From: an uncultured Bacilli bacterium
Lineage (GTDB): Bacteria > Bacillota_I > Bacilli_A > RF39 > UBA660
Length of the DNA stretch: 64,000 nt
Direction: 5' to 3'
Assembly (NCBI GenBank): GCA_944332705.1
Contig: CALVKM010000003.1
Span: forward strand, 1 to 64,000
The notes under the pieces were generated by a model. The model was not told where the DNA came from. It ran no database searches and was given only the letters and a program-made list of their open reading frames with translations. Positions 7,761 through 16,642 of this stretch are shown in pieces (the stretch's first letter is position 1; each line of letters opens with the position of its first letter). The translations under genes and the position numbers were made by a program.

Positions 7761-8818
7761 AGGAAAAGAAAAATGATATAATAGAAAGTAATGAATTTGA
7801 ATTATTAGATGTGGAAAATATTTATCAAGATATACGAAAAAAGATAATAATAGCAAGAGAAAAAATGATTAAACATATTGATACAACAATGACGGAAGTA
7901 TATTGGTATGTTGGAAAAATTACTTATGAATTATCTAATAATAGTACTAAAGCTAGTTATGGAAAAAGAATAATAGATGCATTGTCCATTAAATTAGGTG
8001 AAGAATTTGGTAGTGGTTTTTCATCAGTTAGTATTAGAAGAATGCGTAAATTTTATGAGCTTTATCCAATATGGTCGGCGGTGCCGACTGAATTATCTTG
8101 GTCTCATTTTCAAGAATTAATTAGAATTGATAGAAAAGAGGAAAGAGAATTTTATGAGCAAGAAGCTATTAAATCTAATTGGGGATATAGAGAACTAAAT
8201 AGACAAATTAATACAAAATTGTATGACAGATATTTAATATCTCCTGATAAAAAAATAATTATTGAGGATTCTAAAAAAGGATTAATAGCAAAACAACCCG
8301 AAGAACTTTTAAAAACCCCTTATATATTTGAATTTGTTGGGTTAAAAGAAAACAAAAACTATTTAGAAACAGATTTAGAAACGGCTTTATTATCTCATTT
8401 AACAGAATTTTTGCTAGAATTAGGTAGGGGATTTTCGTTTGTGGCTAATCAGCAACGTATTAAAATAGGAACTGAATATTATTATCCGGATTTGATATTT
8501 TATAATAGATTAGCAAAATGTTTTGTAATAATTGATTTAAAAATCGGAAAACTAACTCATCAAGATATTGGGCAAATGCAAATGTATGTAAATTATTATA
8601 AAAAGACTCAAATGATTGAGGGAGAAAATGAACCAATTGGAATACTACTTTGTGCAGATAAAGATGATGCTGTAGTGGAGATGACTTTAGGAGATGATGT
8701 AAAAAATGTGTATGCCTCAAAATATTTAACATATTTGCCTACTAAAGAGGAGTTAATTAAAATAATTCGAGATGAAAAAGAATTATATGAATTATCAAAA
8801 GAAGAAGTAAATGAGTGA
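7757..8818 (+). CDS. YhcG-type (DUF1016) PDDEXK nuclease-domain protein
   Basis: 353 residues from a GTG start. The N-terminal domain (about 20-165) has the family pattern VYWYVGKITYEL, YGKRIIDALSIKL, FSSVSIRRMRKFYELYP and LSWSHFQELI. The C-terminal domain (about 190-345) is PD-(D/E)XK-like: the acidic residue in YYPDLIFYN and the D-x-K of FVIIDLKIGKL are both present, so the nuclease core looks intact. Members occur in many mobile islands and are linked to DNA recombination; the exact activity is unsettled. A 15-bp GC-rich palindrome lies in the coding sequence at 8074..8088. Its leader is identical to that of the RhuM gene. Confidence 0.88.
   Translation: MKEKKNDIIESNEFELLDVENIYQDIRKKIIIAREKMIKHIDTTMTEVYWYVGKITYELSNNSTKASYGKRIIDALSIKLGEEFGSGFSSVSIRRMRKFYELYPIWSAVPTELSWSHFQELIRIDRKEEREFYEQEAIKSNWGYRELNRQINTKLYDRYLISPDKKIIIEDSKKGLIAKQPEELLKTPYIFEFVGLKENKNYLETDLETALLSHLTEFLLELGRGFSFVANQQRIKIGTEYYYPDLIFYNRLAKCFVIIDLKIGKLTHQDIGQMQMYVNYYKKTQMIEGENEPIGILLCADKDDAVVEMTLGDDVKNVYASKYLTYLPTKEELIKIIRDEKELYELSKEEVNE
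8074..8088 (+). repeat. In-gene palindrome, YhcG gene
   Basis: GTCGGC GGT GCCGAC: 6-bp perfect arms with a 3-bp centre, 80 percent or more GC in an AT-rich gene. It codes for the loop W-S-A-V-P-T just before the LSWSH block. Confidence 0.7.
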
Positions 8819-8858
8819 ATCAAAATGAATAATTGATGCCATTTATAAAGATGAACCA

Positions 8859-9056
8859 TTGCGACTATTTCGAAAAAGTATGGTTAAATTATTTGATGCT
8901 GATAGAACAGTTGTAAAAAACATATTTATAAATGGAAAATCGGATGAAATTGCAGTATGTGCAAATTTTGCACATACTGCAGAAAATGAGAAAAGATATC
9001 AAACAGAATTCTATAATTTAGATGCAATAGCAATAAGTTGTTATTATATAAGTTAA
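8859..9056 (+). pseudogene. RhuM-family fragment
   Basis: The readable frame contains LFDADRTVVKNIFINGKSDE, VCANFAHTAENEKRYQTE and FYNLDAIAI. These follow the N-terminal DNA-binding domain of RhuM proteins and align with the intact gene that follows (STINEHIKNIY, YYNLDMIIAIG). There is no credible start, upstream frames are broken by stops, and the frame stops after the YNLDAI block where the family would continue for about 250 residues. It is therefore a remnant lying between the YhcG gene and the second copy of the 39-bp repeat. Confidence 0.65.
8951..8981 (+). repeat. In-gene palindrome, RhuM fragment
   Basis: TGCAGTATGTGCAAA, one T, TTTGCACATACTGCA: perfect 15-bp arms with a single central base. 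It codes for the residues around VCANFAHTA in the remnant. Confidence 0.9.
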
Positions 9057-9092
9057 TTAAATTTATAAGAAGAAAGAAGGTGTAATTTGTGA
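9054..9092 (+). repeat. 39-bp direct repeat, copy 2 (leader of the RhuM gene)
   Basis: Identical to 7722..7760 and again ending in the first base after the GTG start codon. The two copies bracket the YhcG gene and the RhuM remnant, so recombination between them would delete or duplicate that block. Confidence 0.9.
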
Positions 9093-10090
9093 GTACAAAC
9101 AAAAAAGAAGATGCTAAAGAAAATAATATTTTAATATATGAATCGGGTAATGATATTAAAGTTGAGGTTATTTTAGAAGAAGAAAATATTTGGCTTACTC
9201 AAGAACAAATAAGTAAATTATATAATAAAGCTAAATCGACAATTAATGAACATATAAAAAATATTTATTTAGAACAAGAATTATTGGAAACAAATACTAT
9301 GAGAAAATTCGGAAATTCCGAATTTTCTACCAAGCCAACGAATTATTATAATCTAGATATGATAATTGCTATTGGTTTTCGGGTAAAATCTAGTGAGGGA
9401 ACTAAGTTTAGAATCTGGGCGAATGAAAAATTGAAAGAATATTTAGTAAAAGGATATAATTTAAATGTCGAAAGATTTAAAAATAATGGCAATGATCCAT
9501 ACTTTGATGAACTTCTAGATAAAATAAGAGACATAAGATCAAGTGAAAAAGTTTTTTGGAGAAAGATATTAGATATATATGCCACATCAATTGATTATAA
9601 TCCGAAAAAAGAAATCACAATTAATTTTTTTAAGACTGTTCAAAATAAAATGCATTATGCAGTATCGAGTAACAATGCTGCTGAAATAGTTTATAATAGA
9701 GTTGATAGTAGTAAGGATAACATAGGACTTACGAACTTTAAAGGCGATATGCCTACTAGAAAAGAAACAGAGATTGCTAAAAATTATTTAACATACGAAG
9801 AACTACAAGTTTTAAACCGGTTAGTGTCGGCTTATCTTGATATTGCGGAAATAAATGCTTTAAAGAGAAAGCCGATGACTATGCAAGATTGGGTTAATGA
9901 ATTAGATAGTTTTTTAAAGATGACACATAATGATATATTGCATATAAAGGAAATTGTTTCACATGAAGAGGCTTTGAAAAAAGCTCATGCCGAATATGAT
10001 AAATATATGCAAAAACATTTAACTGGAGCTGAGAAAGACTATTTAGAAATTATGAATATAGAACTTAAGGAATTAGAAAATAATAACTAA
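9089..10090 (+). CDS. RhuM family protein
   Basis: 333 residues from a GTG start. The N-terminal domain contains VEVILEEENIWLTQEQISKLY, AKSTINEHIKNIY and YYNLDMIIAIGFRVKSSEGTKFRIWA, the signature of the RhuM virulence-protein family, a presumed winged-helix DNA-binding region. The C-terminal domain has KVFWRKILDIYATSIDY, HYAVSSNNAAEIVYNR and NRLVSAYLDIAEINALKRK, also family blocks. RhuM was named in a Salmonella pathogenicity island; its molecular function is not established. It shares its leader with the YhcG gene, and a perfect 27-bp palindrome lies at 9302..9328. Appears full length. Confidence 0.88.
   Translation: MSTNKKEDAKENNILIYESGNDIKVEVILEEENIWLTQEQISKLYNKAKSTINEHIKNIYLEQELLETNTMRKFGNSEFSTKPTNYYNLDMIIAIGFRVKSSEGTKFRIWANEKLKEYLVKGYNLNVERFKNNGNDPYFDELLDKIRDIRSSEKVFWRKILDIYATSIDYNPKKEITINFFKTVQNKMHYAVSSNNAAEIVYNRVDSSKDNIGLTNFKGDMPTRKETEIAKNYLTYEELQVLNRLVSAYLDIAEINALKRKPMTMQDWVNELDSFLKMTHNDILHIKEIVSHEEALKKAHAEYDKYMQKHLTGAEKDYLEIMNIELKELENNN
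9302..9328 (+). repeat. In-gene palindrome, RhuM gene
   Basis: AGAAAATTCGGAA, one A, TTCCGAATTTTCT: perfect 13-bp arms with a single central base. It codes for RKFGNSEFS and lies at the position that aligns with the 15-bp-arm palindrome of the RhuM remnant. Confidence 0.9.
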
Positions 10091-10122
10091 AGATTTATAG
10101 AAAGAGATAATCAATAAAACTT

Positions 10123-10141
10123 CCGTCGAAAATTCCGACGG
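10123..10141 (+). repeat. Intergenic hairpin before dinD
   Basis: CCGTCG aaaattc CGACGG: 6-bp GC-rich arms in the short gap between the RhuM and DinD genes, with no U-run after it. It resembles the in-gene palindromes of the same island in GC richness. Confidence 0.5.
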
Positions 10142-10175
10142 TGATAAAATTAATAATATTATAAGGGAGGGTAGA

Positions 10176-11015
10176 ATGGAAGAAATTGTTAATAAATATA
10201 CTAGTAAAACTTTTGAAAATATTAAACATATTGATGAATATGGCAATGAATTTTGGTATGCTCGTGAATTACAAAAAGTATTGGAATATAAAGAATGGAG
10301 AAATTTTAAAAAAGTAATTGATAAAGCAATAATGTCTGCAAATAACAGTATTCATGGTAATGAAGATTGGGTTGTTGAGTTCAACAAGCCAATAATAACT
10401 GGTAAGGGAAAACAAGAATTTATTAAAGATTATAAGTTATCAAGATATATTTGTTATTTGATAGTACAAAATGCTGACCCTAGTAAAGAGGTTGTTGCTT
10501 TAGGTCAATCTTATTTTGCTATTCAAACTAGGAAACAGGAAATAACAGAACAAGAATATGATTTACTAACAGAAGACGAAAAAAGATTCTATCAAAGAAA
10601 ATTAACAAAACAAGGTAATTATACTTTGCAAAAAGTTGCCTCAAATGCTGGTGTAAAAAATATGGCTGAATTTCATAATGCTGGATATAAAGGCTTGTAT
10701 AACGGGGAAACTGCCAATGATATATTTAAAAGAAAAAAATTACGTTATAGAGAAGATATTTTGGATAACATGAATGAAGATGAATTAATTGCAAATCTAT
10801 TTAGAATAAATCAAACAAAACAAAAGCTTTTAAGAGATAAAGTCCAAGGTGAAAATAATGCTAAAAATGTTCATTATGAAGTTGGTAAAAAGGTAAGACA
10901 AGCTATTGCTGATATCGGAGGCATGATGCCAGAAGAAATGCCTACACCTAAGAAGAGTTTAAAAGAACTGGAAAGAGAAAAAAAGCAAGAAATAAGGAAA
11001 GTAAAATATACATAA
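10176..11015 (+). CDS. dinD: DNA damage-inducible protein D
   Basis: 279 residues, like E. coli DinD (about 275). The match runs end to end: the Bro-N domain with NEFWYARELQKVLEYKEWRNF and DYKLSRYICYLIVQNADPSKEVVALGQSYFAIQTRKQE, then FHNAGYKGLYNG, KRKKLRYREDILD, NLFRINQTKQKL, VGKKVRQAIADIGGMMPEEMPTP. E. coli DinD is SOS-induced and has been reported to inhibit RecA filament activities; whether this copy does so is inference. It is the last gene of the island, with a ribosome site GGGAGG at 10165. A short palindrome lies at 10372..10387. Confidence 0.9.
   Translation: MEEIVNKYTSKTFENIKHIDEYGNEFWYARELQKVLEYKEWRNFKKVIDKAIMSANNSIHGNEDWVVEFNKPIITGKGKQEFIKDYKLSRYICYLIVQNADPSKEVVALGQSYFAIQTRKQEITEQEYDLLTEDEKRFYQRKLTKQGNYTLQKVASNAGVKNMAEFHNAGYKGLYNGETANDIFKRKKLRYREDILDNMNEDELIANLFRINQTKQKLLRDKVQGENNAKNVHYEVGKKVRQAIADIGGMMPEEMPTPKKSLKELEREKKQEIRKVKYT
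10372..10387 (+). repeat. In-gene palindrome, dinD
   Basis: TTGTTGA GT TCAACAA: 7-bp arms with a 2-bp centre, coding for VVEFNK, just before the GKGKQEFIKDYKLSRY block. It is the weakest of the set. Confidence 0.45.
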
Positions 11016-11035
11016 TAAGAAAGAAGGCGAAAATT

Positions 11036-11887
11036 ATGAATGAAAATAATATTAATTGGTATCCTGGGCATATGGCAAGGACTAAAAGAGAATTAAAAGA
11101 AAATATAAAATTGATTGATTGTATTTATGAGCTTATTGATGCAAGAATGCCGCTATCATCAAAAATGAAGAATGTTGATGATTTAATTAAGGATAAGCCT
11201 CATATTATAATAATGACTAAAATGGATTTATGTGATAAAGAGGTAACTAATAGATGGATTAAACAATATACGGAACATGGATTTATTGTTGTTCCTATGG
11301 ATTTGACTAATAATAATGATTATAAAAAGTTAGTTGATATTACAAAAAAAGAAATGAAAAGTTTGCAGAATAAAAGACTTGGTCAAGGTTTAAAAGAAAA
11401 AGAAATTAGAGTTGCTGTAATAGGTATTCCTAATGTTGGCAAATCAACTTTAATTAATAAACTAGCGGGGAAAAAAGTAGCTCAAGTTTCTAATAAACCA
11501 GGAGTAACTAAACAAACTAATTGGCTTAAGACTAATTGTGGTTTTTTATTAATGGATACTCCGGGAATCTTATGGCCAAAACTGGATGATAATGAAGAAG
11601 CTTTAAGTTTGGCAGCAACGGGATCGATTAAAATGGATGTTTTAAATATAAATGATATAGGAGGATATTTAGTATCGTTTTTAAAAAATTATTATCCAGA
11701 AAAATTAAAAGAGCGGTATAATATAGAAGTGGATGAAGATCCTTTGGTGGTATTTGAGAGAATTGCTATAAAAATTGGAGCATATAAACAGGGGGAAGTT
11801 AATTACGAACGGGTTAGTGAAAGAATATATCATGATGTTGTTAGTGGTAAAATAAAAGGAGTAACGTTTGATCAATGGAAGATGTAG
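11036..11887 (+). CDS. rbgA: Ribosome biogenesis GTPase RbgA (YlqF)
   Basis: 283 residues. The circularly permuted GTPase order is clear: WYPGHMARTKREL at the start, IIMTKMDLCD (G4) before GIPNVGKSTLINKLAGK (G1, about 135-151) and then DTPGILWP (G3). RbgA acts in late 50S subunit assembly in Gram-positive bacteria. It is followed by rnhB with a 13-bp overlap, the usual Bacilli arrangement. The upstream neighbour in relatives would be lepB, now 5 kb away because of the island. The ribosome site is AAAGAAGG. Confidence 0.95.
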   Translation: MNENNINWYPGHMARTKRELKENIKLIDCIYELIDARMPLSSKMKNVDDLIKDKPHIIIMTKMDLCDKEVTNRWIKQYTEHGFIVVPMDLTNNNDYKKLVDITKKEMKSLQNKRLGQGLKEKEIRVAVIGIPNVGKSTLINKLAGKKVAQVSNKPGVTKQTNWLKTNCGFLLMDTPGILWPKLDDNEEALSLAATGSIKMDVLNINDIGGYLVSFLKNYYPEKLKERYNIEVDEDPLVVFERIAIKIGAYKQGEVNYERVSERIYHDVVSGKIKGVTFDQWKM

Positions 11888-12513
11888 ATTTACTTGAGTA
11901 TGAAAAAAAGTTATATAATGAAGGTTATGAATTAATTGCAGGGACTGATGAAGTAGGAAGAGGACCTTTAGTGGGTCCAGTTGTTGCTGCAGCAGTAATT
12001 TTGCCTAAAAATTATTATTTGGAAGGGCTAACTGATTCTAAAAAATTAAGTGAGAAGAAAAGATGCAAATTTTATGATATAATTATTAATGATGCCATAA
12101 GTTATGGCATTGGGATAGTTGATGCTAAAACAATTGATGAAATTAATATTTATGAAGCATCAAGACTGGCAATGTTAAAAGCAATCGAAGATTTAAAAGT
12201 AAAACCAGATTTTATTTTGACTGATGCAATGCCTTTAGATATTCCTAATTATAAATCAATAATTCATGGTGATGCCCTATCAGAATCTATTGCAGCAGCA
12301 AGTGTAGTTGCTAAAGTAACTAGGGATAGAATGATGTATGAGTTAGATGAACTCTATCCAATGTATGGTTTTAAAGATCATAAGGGATATCCTACAAAAA
12401 AACATCTTGAAAATTTAGAAAAATATGGTATATTAGATAATTATAGGTGTAGTTATAAACCTGTAAAAGAAATAATAGAAAAGAGGAAACATGAAGAAAC
12501 TATTAAACAATAA
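11875..12513 (+). CDS. rnhB: Ribonuclease HII
   Basis: 212 residues. The catalytic acids are in GTDEVGRGPLVGPVVAAAV (Asp and Glu near 24-25), in LTDAMPLDIP (Asp near 121) and in SIAAASVVAKVTRDRMM (Asp near 144). The enzyme removes RNA primers and single ribonucleotides from DNA. It overlaps rbgA upstream and the LtaS-like gene downstream (23 bp), pointing to one transcript. Confidence 0.95.
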   Translation: MEDVDLLEYEKKLYNEGYELIAGTDEVGRGPLVGPVVAAAVILPKNYYLEGLTDSKKLSEKKRCKFYDIIINDAISYGIGIVDAKTIDEINIYEASRLAMLKAIEDLKVKPDFILTDAMPLDIPNYKSIIHGDALSESIAAASVVAKVTRDRMMYELDELYPMYGFKDHKGYPTKKHLENLEKYGILDNYRCSYKPVKEIIEKRKHEETIKQ

Positions 12514-14548
12514 TCTTATTAAGAATTATTTTATTTTACTTGTATTTATGACCGTTTTAGAAATATTATTCCGTGTTATTAGTAATATTCCTGTATTTAA
12601 TATTGCTTTTTTGAGAATATTTATTGGTCTTAATTTTATTGCTTTAATTACTAGTTTTATTTTATCTTGGATGAATAAAAAATATAGTAAATTTTTTGTG
12701 GTATTAATATCTTTAGTGTATTCTGCATATGCTTTTTTTCAAATGGGATTTAATAATTTTATTGGTGTTTATGCTTCGGTTAATTCATCAAGTCAACTTG
12801 GAGCAGTTACAGATTATGTTAGAGAATTTTTACTTTCATTCTTACCAAAATTTTATTTGATTTTCATTCCTTTTATTTTATTAATTTTATATTATGTTTT
12901 CTTAGATAAATTTACGGAATTAAAGTTAAATAAAAAATTTGTATTAAAAAGACATATTAAGTATGAACCAGGTATTAGAACAATATCTACAATTTTAGTT
13001 TTGGTGGCTTTAGGTTTAGTATATCGTGGTACTTTAGTTAATAGTGCTTTTCAAGATGATTTGCAAACAGTAAGTAATGAAGATTTATTTAAGTATTCGA
13101 GCATTCCATCTTTAGCAATAAATCAATTTGGAGTAATAACTTTTGGATTTTTAGATGTTAAATCGTTATATGTTGAACCTCCAGATGCATATATTTTTGA
13201 TGCAACTGATGATAATATAAGTTTTGATGTTGATAGAAAGTTTGATGATACATTATGGCATGATGTAATAGAAAATGAAACTGATGAAACTCTAAATATG
13301 ATAAGTAATTATTTAATTAATAGTACAATTACTGATTATAATGAATATACAGGTCTTTTTGAAGGTAAAAATTTAATTATGATTATGATGGAATCTGTAA
13401 ATGAAATATTTATAAATCCTGATTTATATCCTAATTTTTATAAACTATATAGTGAAGGGTTAGCTTTTACTAATAATTATTCACCAAGAAATAGTTGTGC
13501 AACAGGTAATAATGAATTTAGTGCCATGACAGGACTTTATTCTATTCAAAATAATTGTACTGCAAATATTTATCGGAGAAATGAATATTTTACTTCAATA
13601 TTTAATTTGTTTAATAATGCCGGTTATAAAACATCAAGTATGCATGATTATACAGAAGCTTATTATTATAGAAGTATAATTCATGCCAATATGGGTAGTG
13701 GAGCATATTATGGTGTAGGGGATTTAGGAATTCCTTATTATAATGAATATCGTAATTGGGCTAGTGATGAGGATTTTATGGATGTAGCGATGGATATTAC
13801 TTTAGAAGATACAACAGAACCATTTATGTTGTGGTTAACTACAGTATCTAGCCATCAACCTTATAATGTTTCGAGTGTAGAAGGTGATAAATATTTGTCA
13901 ATTACTGAAGATACAGATTATTCTATGGATTTAAGAAGATATATGTCTAAACTTAAAACTTTAGATAATGCTTTAGGTATTTTACTTGAAAGATTAGAAT
14001 CATCAGGAATACTTGATGATACAGTTATTGTCTTATTTGGAGATCATTATCCTTATGGTTTAAAGGACGATGTTATTAATCAAGTATTAGATTATAATTT
14101 AGATGATTATGAAAGAGAAAGGACACCACTTGTAATTTATAATAGTGAAATAGAAGCACAAAAAATTGATAAATATACATCATATGTTAATTTACCACCA
14201 ACAATTGCTAATTTATTTAATTTAGATTATGATCCGAGACTTTATATGGGAAGTGATGTATTGAGTGATGAATACTTAAATATAGTTGCTTTTGCAGATG
14301 GATCTTGGAAGAATGATAAAGTGTATTATAATGCCGCGACGAGTGAAATAACTTATTATGTTGAGGATAGTTATACTATTGATGAAATTAGAGCTATTAA
14401 TGAGCGAATAACCAATAAGATGCAAATAAGTAGTCTAATAATTCAAAATGATTACTATACTTATTTAGATAATGCGTTGAAGGAGAAAGAAGCGGAAAAA
14501 GAAACATATGCTAGTGTTGATACACAAAGTAGTGTACAAGGAGGATAG
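12491..14548 (+). CDS. LTA synthase family membrane phosphoglycerol transferase
   Basis: 685 residues. Five membrane helices fill the first 185 residues, then an extracellular sulfatase-fold domain. The likely nucleophile threonine is in CATGNNEFSAMTGLY (about 338), the metal-binding glutamate in IMMESVNE (about 302), and the FGDHYPYG motif is near 517. These features place it with LtaS/MdoB-type enzymes that move glycerol phosphate from phosphatidylglycerol to a growing lipoteichoic acid chain or related glycan. The C-terminal tail after about 660 is charged and low-complexity. It directly abuts topA. Which glycerophosphate polymer is made cannot be told. Confidence 0.85.
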   Translation: MKKLLNNNLIKNYFILLVFMTVLEILFRVISNIPVFNIAFLRIFIGLNFIALITSFILSWMNKKYSKFFVVLISLVYSAYAFFQMGFNNFIGVYASVNSSSQLGAVTDYVREFLLSFLPKFYLIFIPFILLILYYVFLDKFTELKLNKKFVLKRHIKYEPGIRTISTILVLVALGLVYRGTLVNSAFQDDLQTVSNEDLFKYSSIPSLAINQFGVITFGFLDVKSLYVEPPDAYIFDATDDNISFDVDRKFDDTLWHDVIENETDETLNMISNYLINSTITDYNEYTGLFEGKNLIMIMMESVNEIFINPDLYPNFYKLYSEGLAFTNNYSPRNSCATGNNEFSAMTGLYSIQNNCTANIYRRNEYFTSIFNLFNNAGYKTSSMHDYTEAYYYRSIIHANMGSGAYYGVGDLGIPYYNEYRNWASDEDFMDVAMDITLEDTTEPFMLWLTTVSSHQPYNVSSVEGDKYLSITEDTDYSMDLRRYMSKLKTLDNALGILLERLESSGILDDTVIVLFGDHYPYGLKDDVINQVLDYNLDDYERERTPLVIYNSEIEAQKIDKYTSYVNLPPTIANLFNLDYDPRLYMGSDVLSDEYLNIVAFADGSWKNDKVYYNAATSEITYYVEDSYTIDEIRAINERITNKMQISSLIIQNDYYTYLDNALKEKEAEKETYASVDTQSSVQGG

Positions 14549-16570
14549 ATGAAAAATTTAGTTATTGTGGAATCTCCAGCAAAGAGTAAGACTATTGAAA
14601 AATATTTAGGTGGAGATTATAAGGTAATATCTAGTAAAGGACATATTAGAGATTTAGCGACAACTGGTAAATTTGGTTTAGGGGTTGATGTATCAGATGA
14701 TTTTAAACCTAATTATGTCATAATTAAGGGTAAAACTAAGGATGTTGCTAATATTAAAAAGGAAGTAAATAATGCTGATATGGTATATCTGGCAACCGAC
14801 CCAGACCGTGAGGGAGAAACTATATCTTGGCATATTTATGATGAGGTAAAAATACCTGATGATAAATATAAGAGAGTTGTGTTTCATGAAATTACTAAGG
14901 ATGTTGTAATTGATGCAATTAATAATCCTGGTAAAATTGATATGAATCTAGTTAGAAGTGGGGAAACTAGAAGAATACTTGATAGAATTATTGGGTTTAG
15001 ATTATCAAAGCTCATGCAAAGTAAAACTGGTGGTAAGTCGGCTGGCCGTGTGCAAAGTGTTGCTTTAAAATTAATTGTTGATAGAGAAAGAGAAATTAGA
15101 GCTTTTGTGCCAAAAGAATATTGGACTATCGAAGCGGACTTTTCATCATTTAAAGCAATTTTAGAAAAATATCATGGCAAAGATATTGAAATCCCGAGTG
15201 AAGAAGTTGCAGATGAAATTTTAAATAATTTATCTAAGTCATTTAAAATAGAATCAGTTACAGAAAAAGAAAAGAATAAAGCGGCAAGAGAAGTATTTAA
15301 AACTTCAACTTTGCAACAACTTGCATCAACTAAACTAGGTTTTGCCCCAGCAAAAACTATGAAAATTGCCCAAAAGCTATATGAAGGTGTCGATTTAGGT
15401 AGTGAAACTGTCGGTCTTATTACTTACATGCGTACTGATAGTGTTCGTATTAGTGATTCATTTATTGCTGAGACTTATGGATATATCAAAAAGACTTATG
15501 GTGATGATTATGTTGGTTATGTAAAAAAAGGCAAAGGATCAGAAAACGTTCAAGATGCCCATGAAGGTATTAGACCAACAAGTATTTTAAGAAGTCCAGA
15601 AAATGTTAAACCTTATCTTTCTAATGATGAATATAAATTATATCGTCTTATCTATATTCGTGCTCTAGCTTCTTTAATGAAAGATGCTAAGACTTTAGCT
15701 ACAACTGTAATTTTAGAAAATAATGGTTATACTTTTAAAGCAACTGGTAGTGTACTAGTTTTTGATGGTTATTTAAAAGTATATCATGAATATGAAGATA
15801 GTGAAGATGTTTTACTACCAGACTTTAAAAACTATAAATCTGATGTAATTGTTGCTGATAAAATTGATAAAATACAACACTTTACTAAACCTGCTCCAAG
15901 ATATACAGAAAGTAGCTTAATTAAAGAAATGGAATCTTTAGGTATTGGGAGACCTAGTACCTATGCAACAATTGTTGCAACAATTAAAGATCGTGGTTAT
16001 GTAATACTTAAAGATAAAAAGTTTGAACCAACTGAAATAGGTATCGATACTACAGATAAATTACAAGAATTCTTTAGTGATATAGTCAATGTCAAATATA
16101 CGGCAGAAATGGAACATGATCTAGATGAAATTGCGGAAGATAAAATGGATAATATTAAACTACTTCATGAGTTTTACGATAAGTTTGAACCACTAGTAGA
16201 AAAAGCTTTCAAAGAAATGGAAAAGAAAGCACCAGTTGCAACTGGAGAAATTTGTCCAGAATGTGGAGGAAATTTAGTAATACGCAAGGGTAAATATGGC
16301 CAGTTTGTTGCTTGCAGTAATTATCCAACTTGTAAATATATTAAAAAAGAACAAAAAGAAGTTAAAGAAATATGTAAATGTCCAAAATGCGACAAAGGCA
16401 TGATTGTTGAAAGAAAGACTAAAAAGGGTAAAATATTTTATGGCTGTAACAATTATCCAAAATGTAATTATGCTCTTTGGTATAAACCAACCGGAGATAT
16501 TTGCCCTAAATGTGGTGAATTAATTGTTGATAAAAACGGAAATAAGATTTGTCTAAATTGTGATGAATAA
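14549..16570 (+). CDS. topA: DNA topoisomerase I
   Basis: 673 residues. The Toprim domain is at the start (NLVIVESPAKSKTIEKYL, then ATDPDREGETISWHI with the metal-binding acids). The active-site tyrosine is in GLITYMRTDSVRIS (about 293). Three C-terminal C4 zinc fingers follow (CPECGGN with CSNYPTC; CPKCDKG with CNNYPKC; CPKCGE with CLNC). It relaxes negative supercoils. The ATG follows the previous stop codon without a gap; the ribosome site GGAGG lies in the end of the upstream gene. Confidence 0.97.
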   Translation: MKNLVIVESPAKSKTIEKYLGGDYKVISSKGHIRDLATTGKFGLGVDVSDDFKPNYVIIKGKTKDVANIKKEVNNADMVYLATDPDREGETISWHIYDEVKIPDDKYKRVVFHEITKDVVIDAINNPGKIDMNLVRSGETRRILDRIIGFRLSKLMQSKTGGKSAGRVQSVALKLIVDREREIRAFVPKEYWTIEADFSSFKAILEKYHGKDIEIPSEEVADEILNNLSKSFKIESVTEKEKNKAAREVFKTSTLQQLASTKLGFAPAKTMKIAQKLYEGVDLGSETVGLITYMRTDSVRISDSFIAETYGYIKKTYGDDYVGYVKKGKGSENVQDAHEGIRPTSILRSPENVKPYLSNDEYKLYRLIYIRALASLMKDAKTLATTVILENNGYTFKATGSVLVFDGYLKVYHEYEDSEDVLLPDFKNYKSDVIVADKIDKIQHFTKPAPRYTESSLIKEMESLGIGRPSTYATIVATIKDRGYVILKDKKFEPTEIGIDTTDKLQEFFSDIVNVKYTAEMEHDLDEIAEDKMDNIKLLHEFYDKFEPLVEKAFKEMEKKAPVATGEICPECGGNLVIRKGKYGQFVACSNYPTCKYIKKEQKEVKEICKCPKCDKGMIVERKTKKGKIFYGCNNYPKCNYALWYKPTGDICPKCGELIVDKNGNKICLNCDE

Positions 16571-16588
16571 AAAATAAATCAAAAAGTA

Positions 16589-16634
16589 TTTCCTTTCACG
16601 ATTAAATTGTATCACATTTAATCGTGAAAGGAAA
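16589..16634. repeat. 19-bp perfect inverted repeat
   Basis: TTTCCTTTCACGATTAAAT (16589-16607), loop TGTATCAC, then the exact complement (16616-16634). It lies between topA and the AbiEi remnant. It has no U-run on the plus strand. It may serve as a terminator for topA, an operator, or the trace of a small mobile element. Confidence 0.85.
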
Positions 16635-16642
16635 AAGATATT

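Noticed and set aside
10123-10141. Terminator after the RhuM gene.
   Set aside because: The hairpin has GC-rich arms but is followed by GTGATAAAA with no U-run, and dinD starts 34 bp later.
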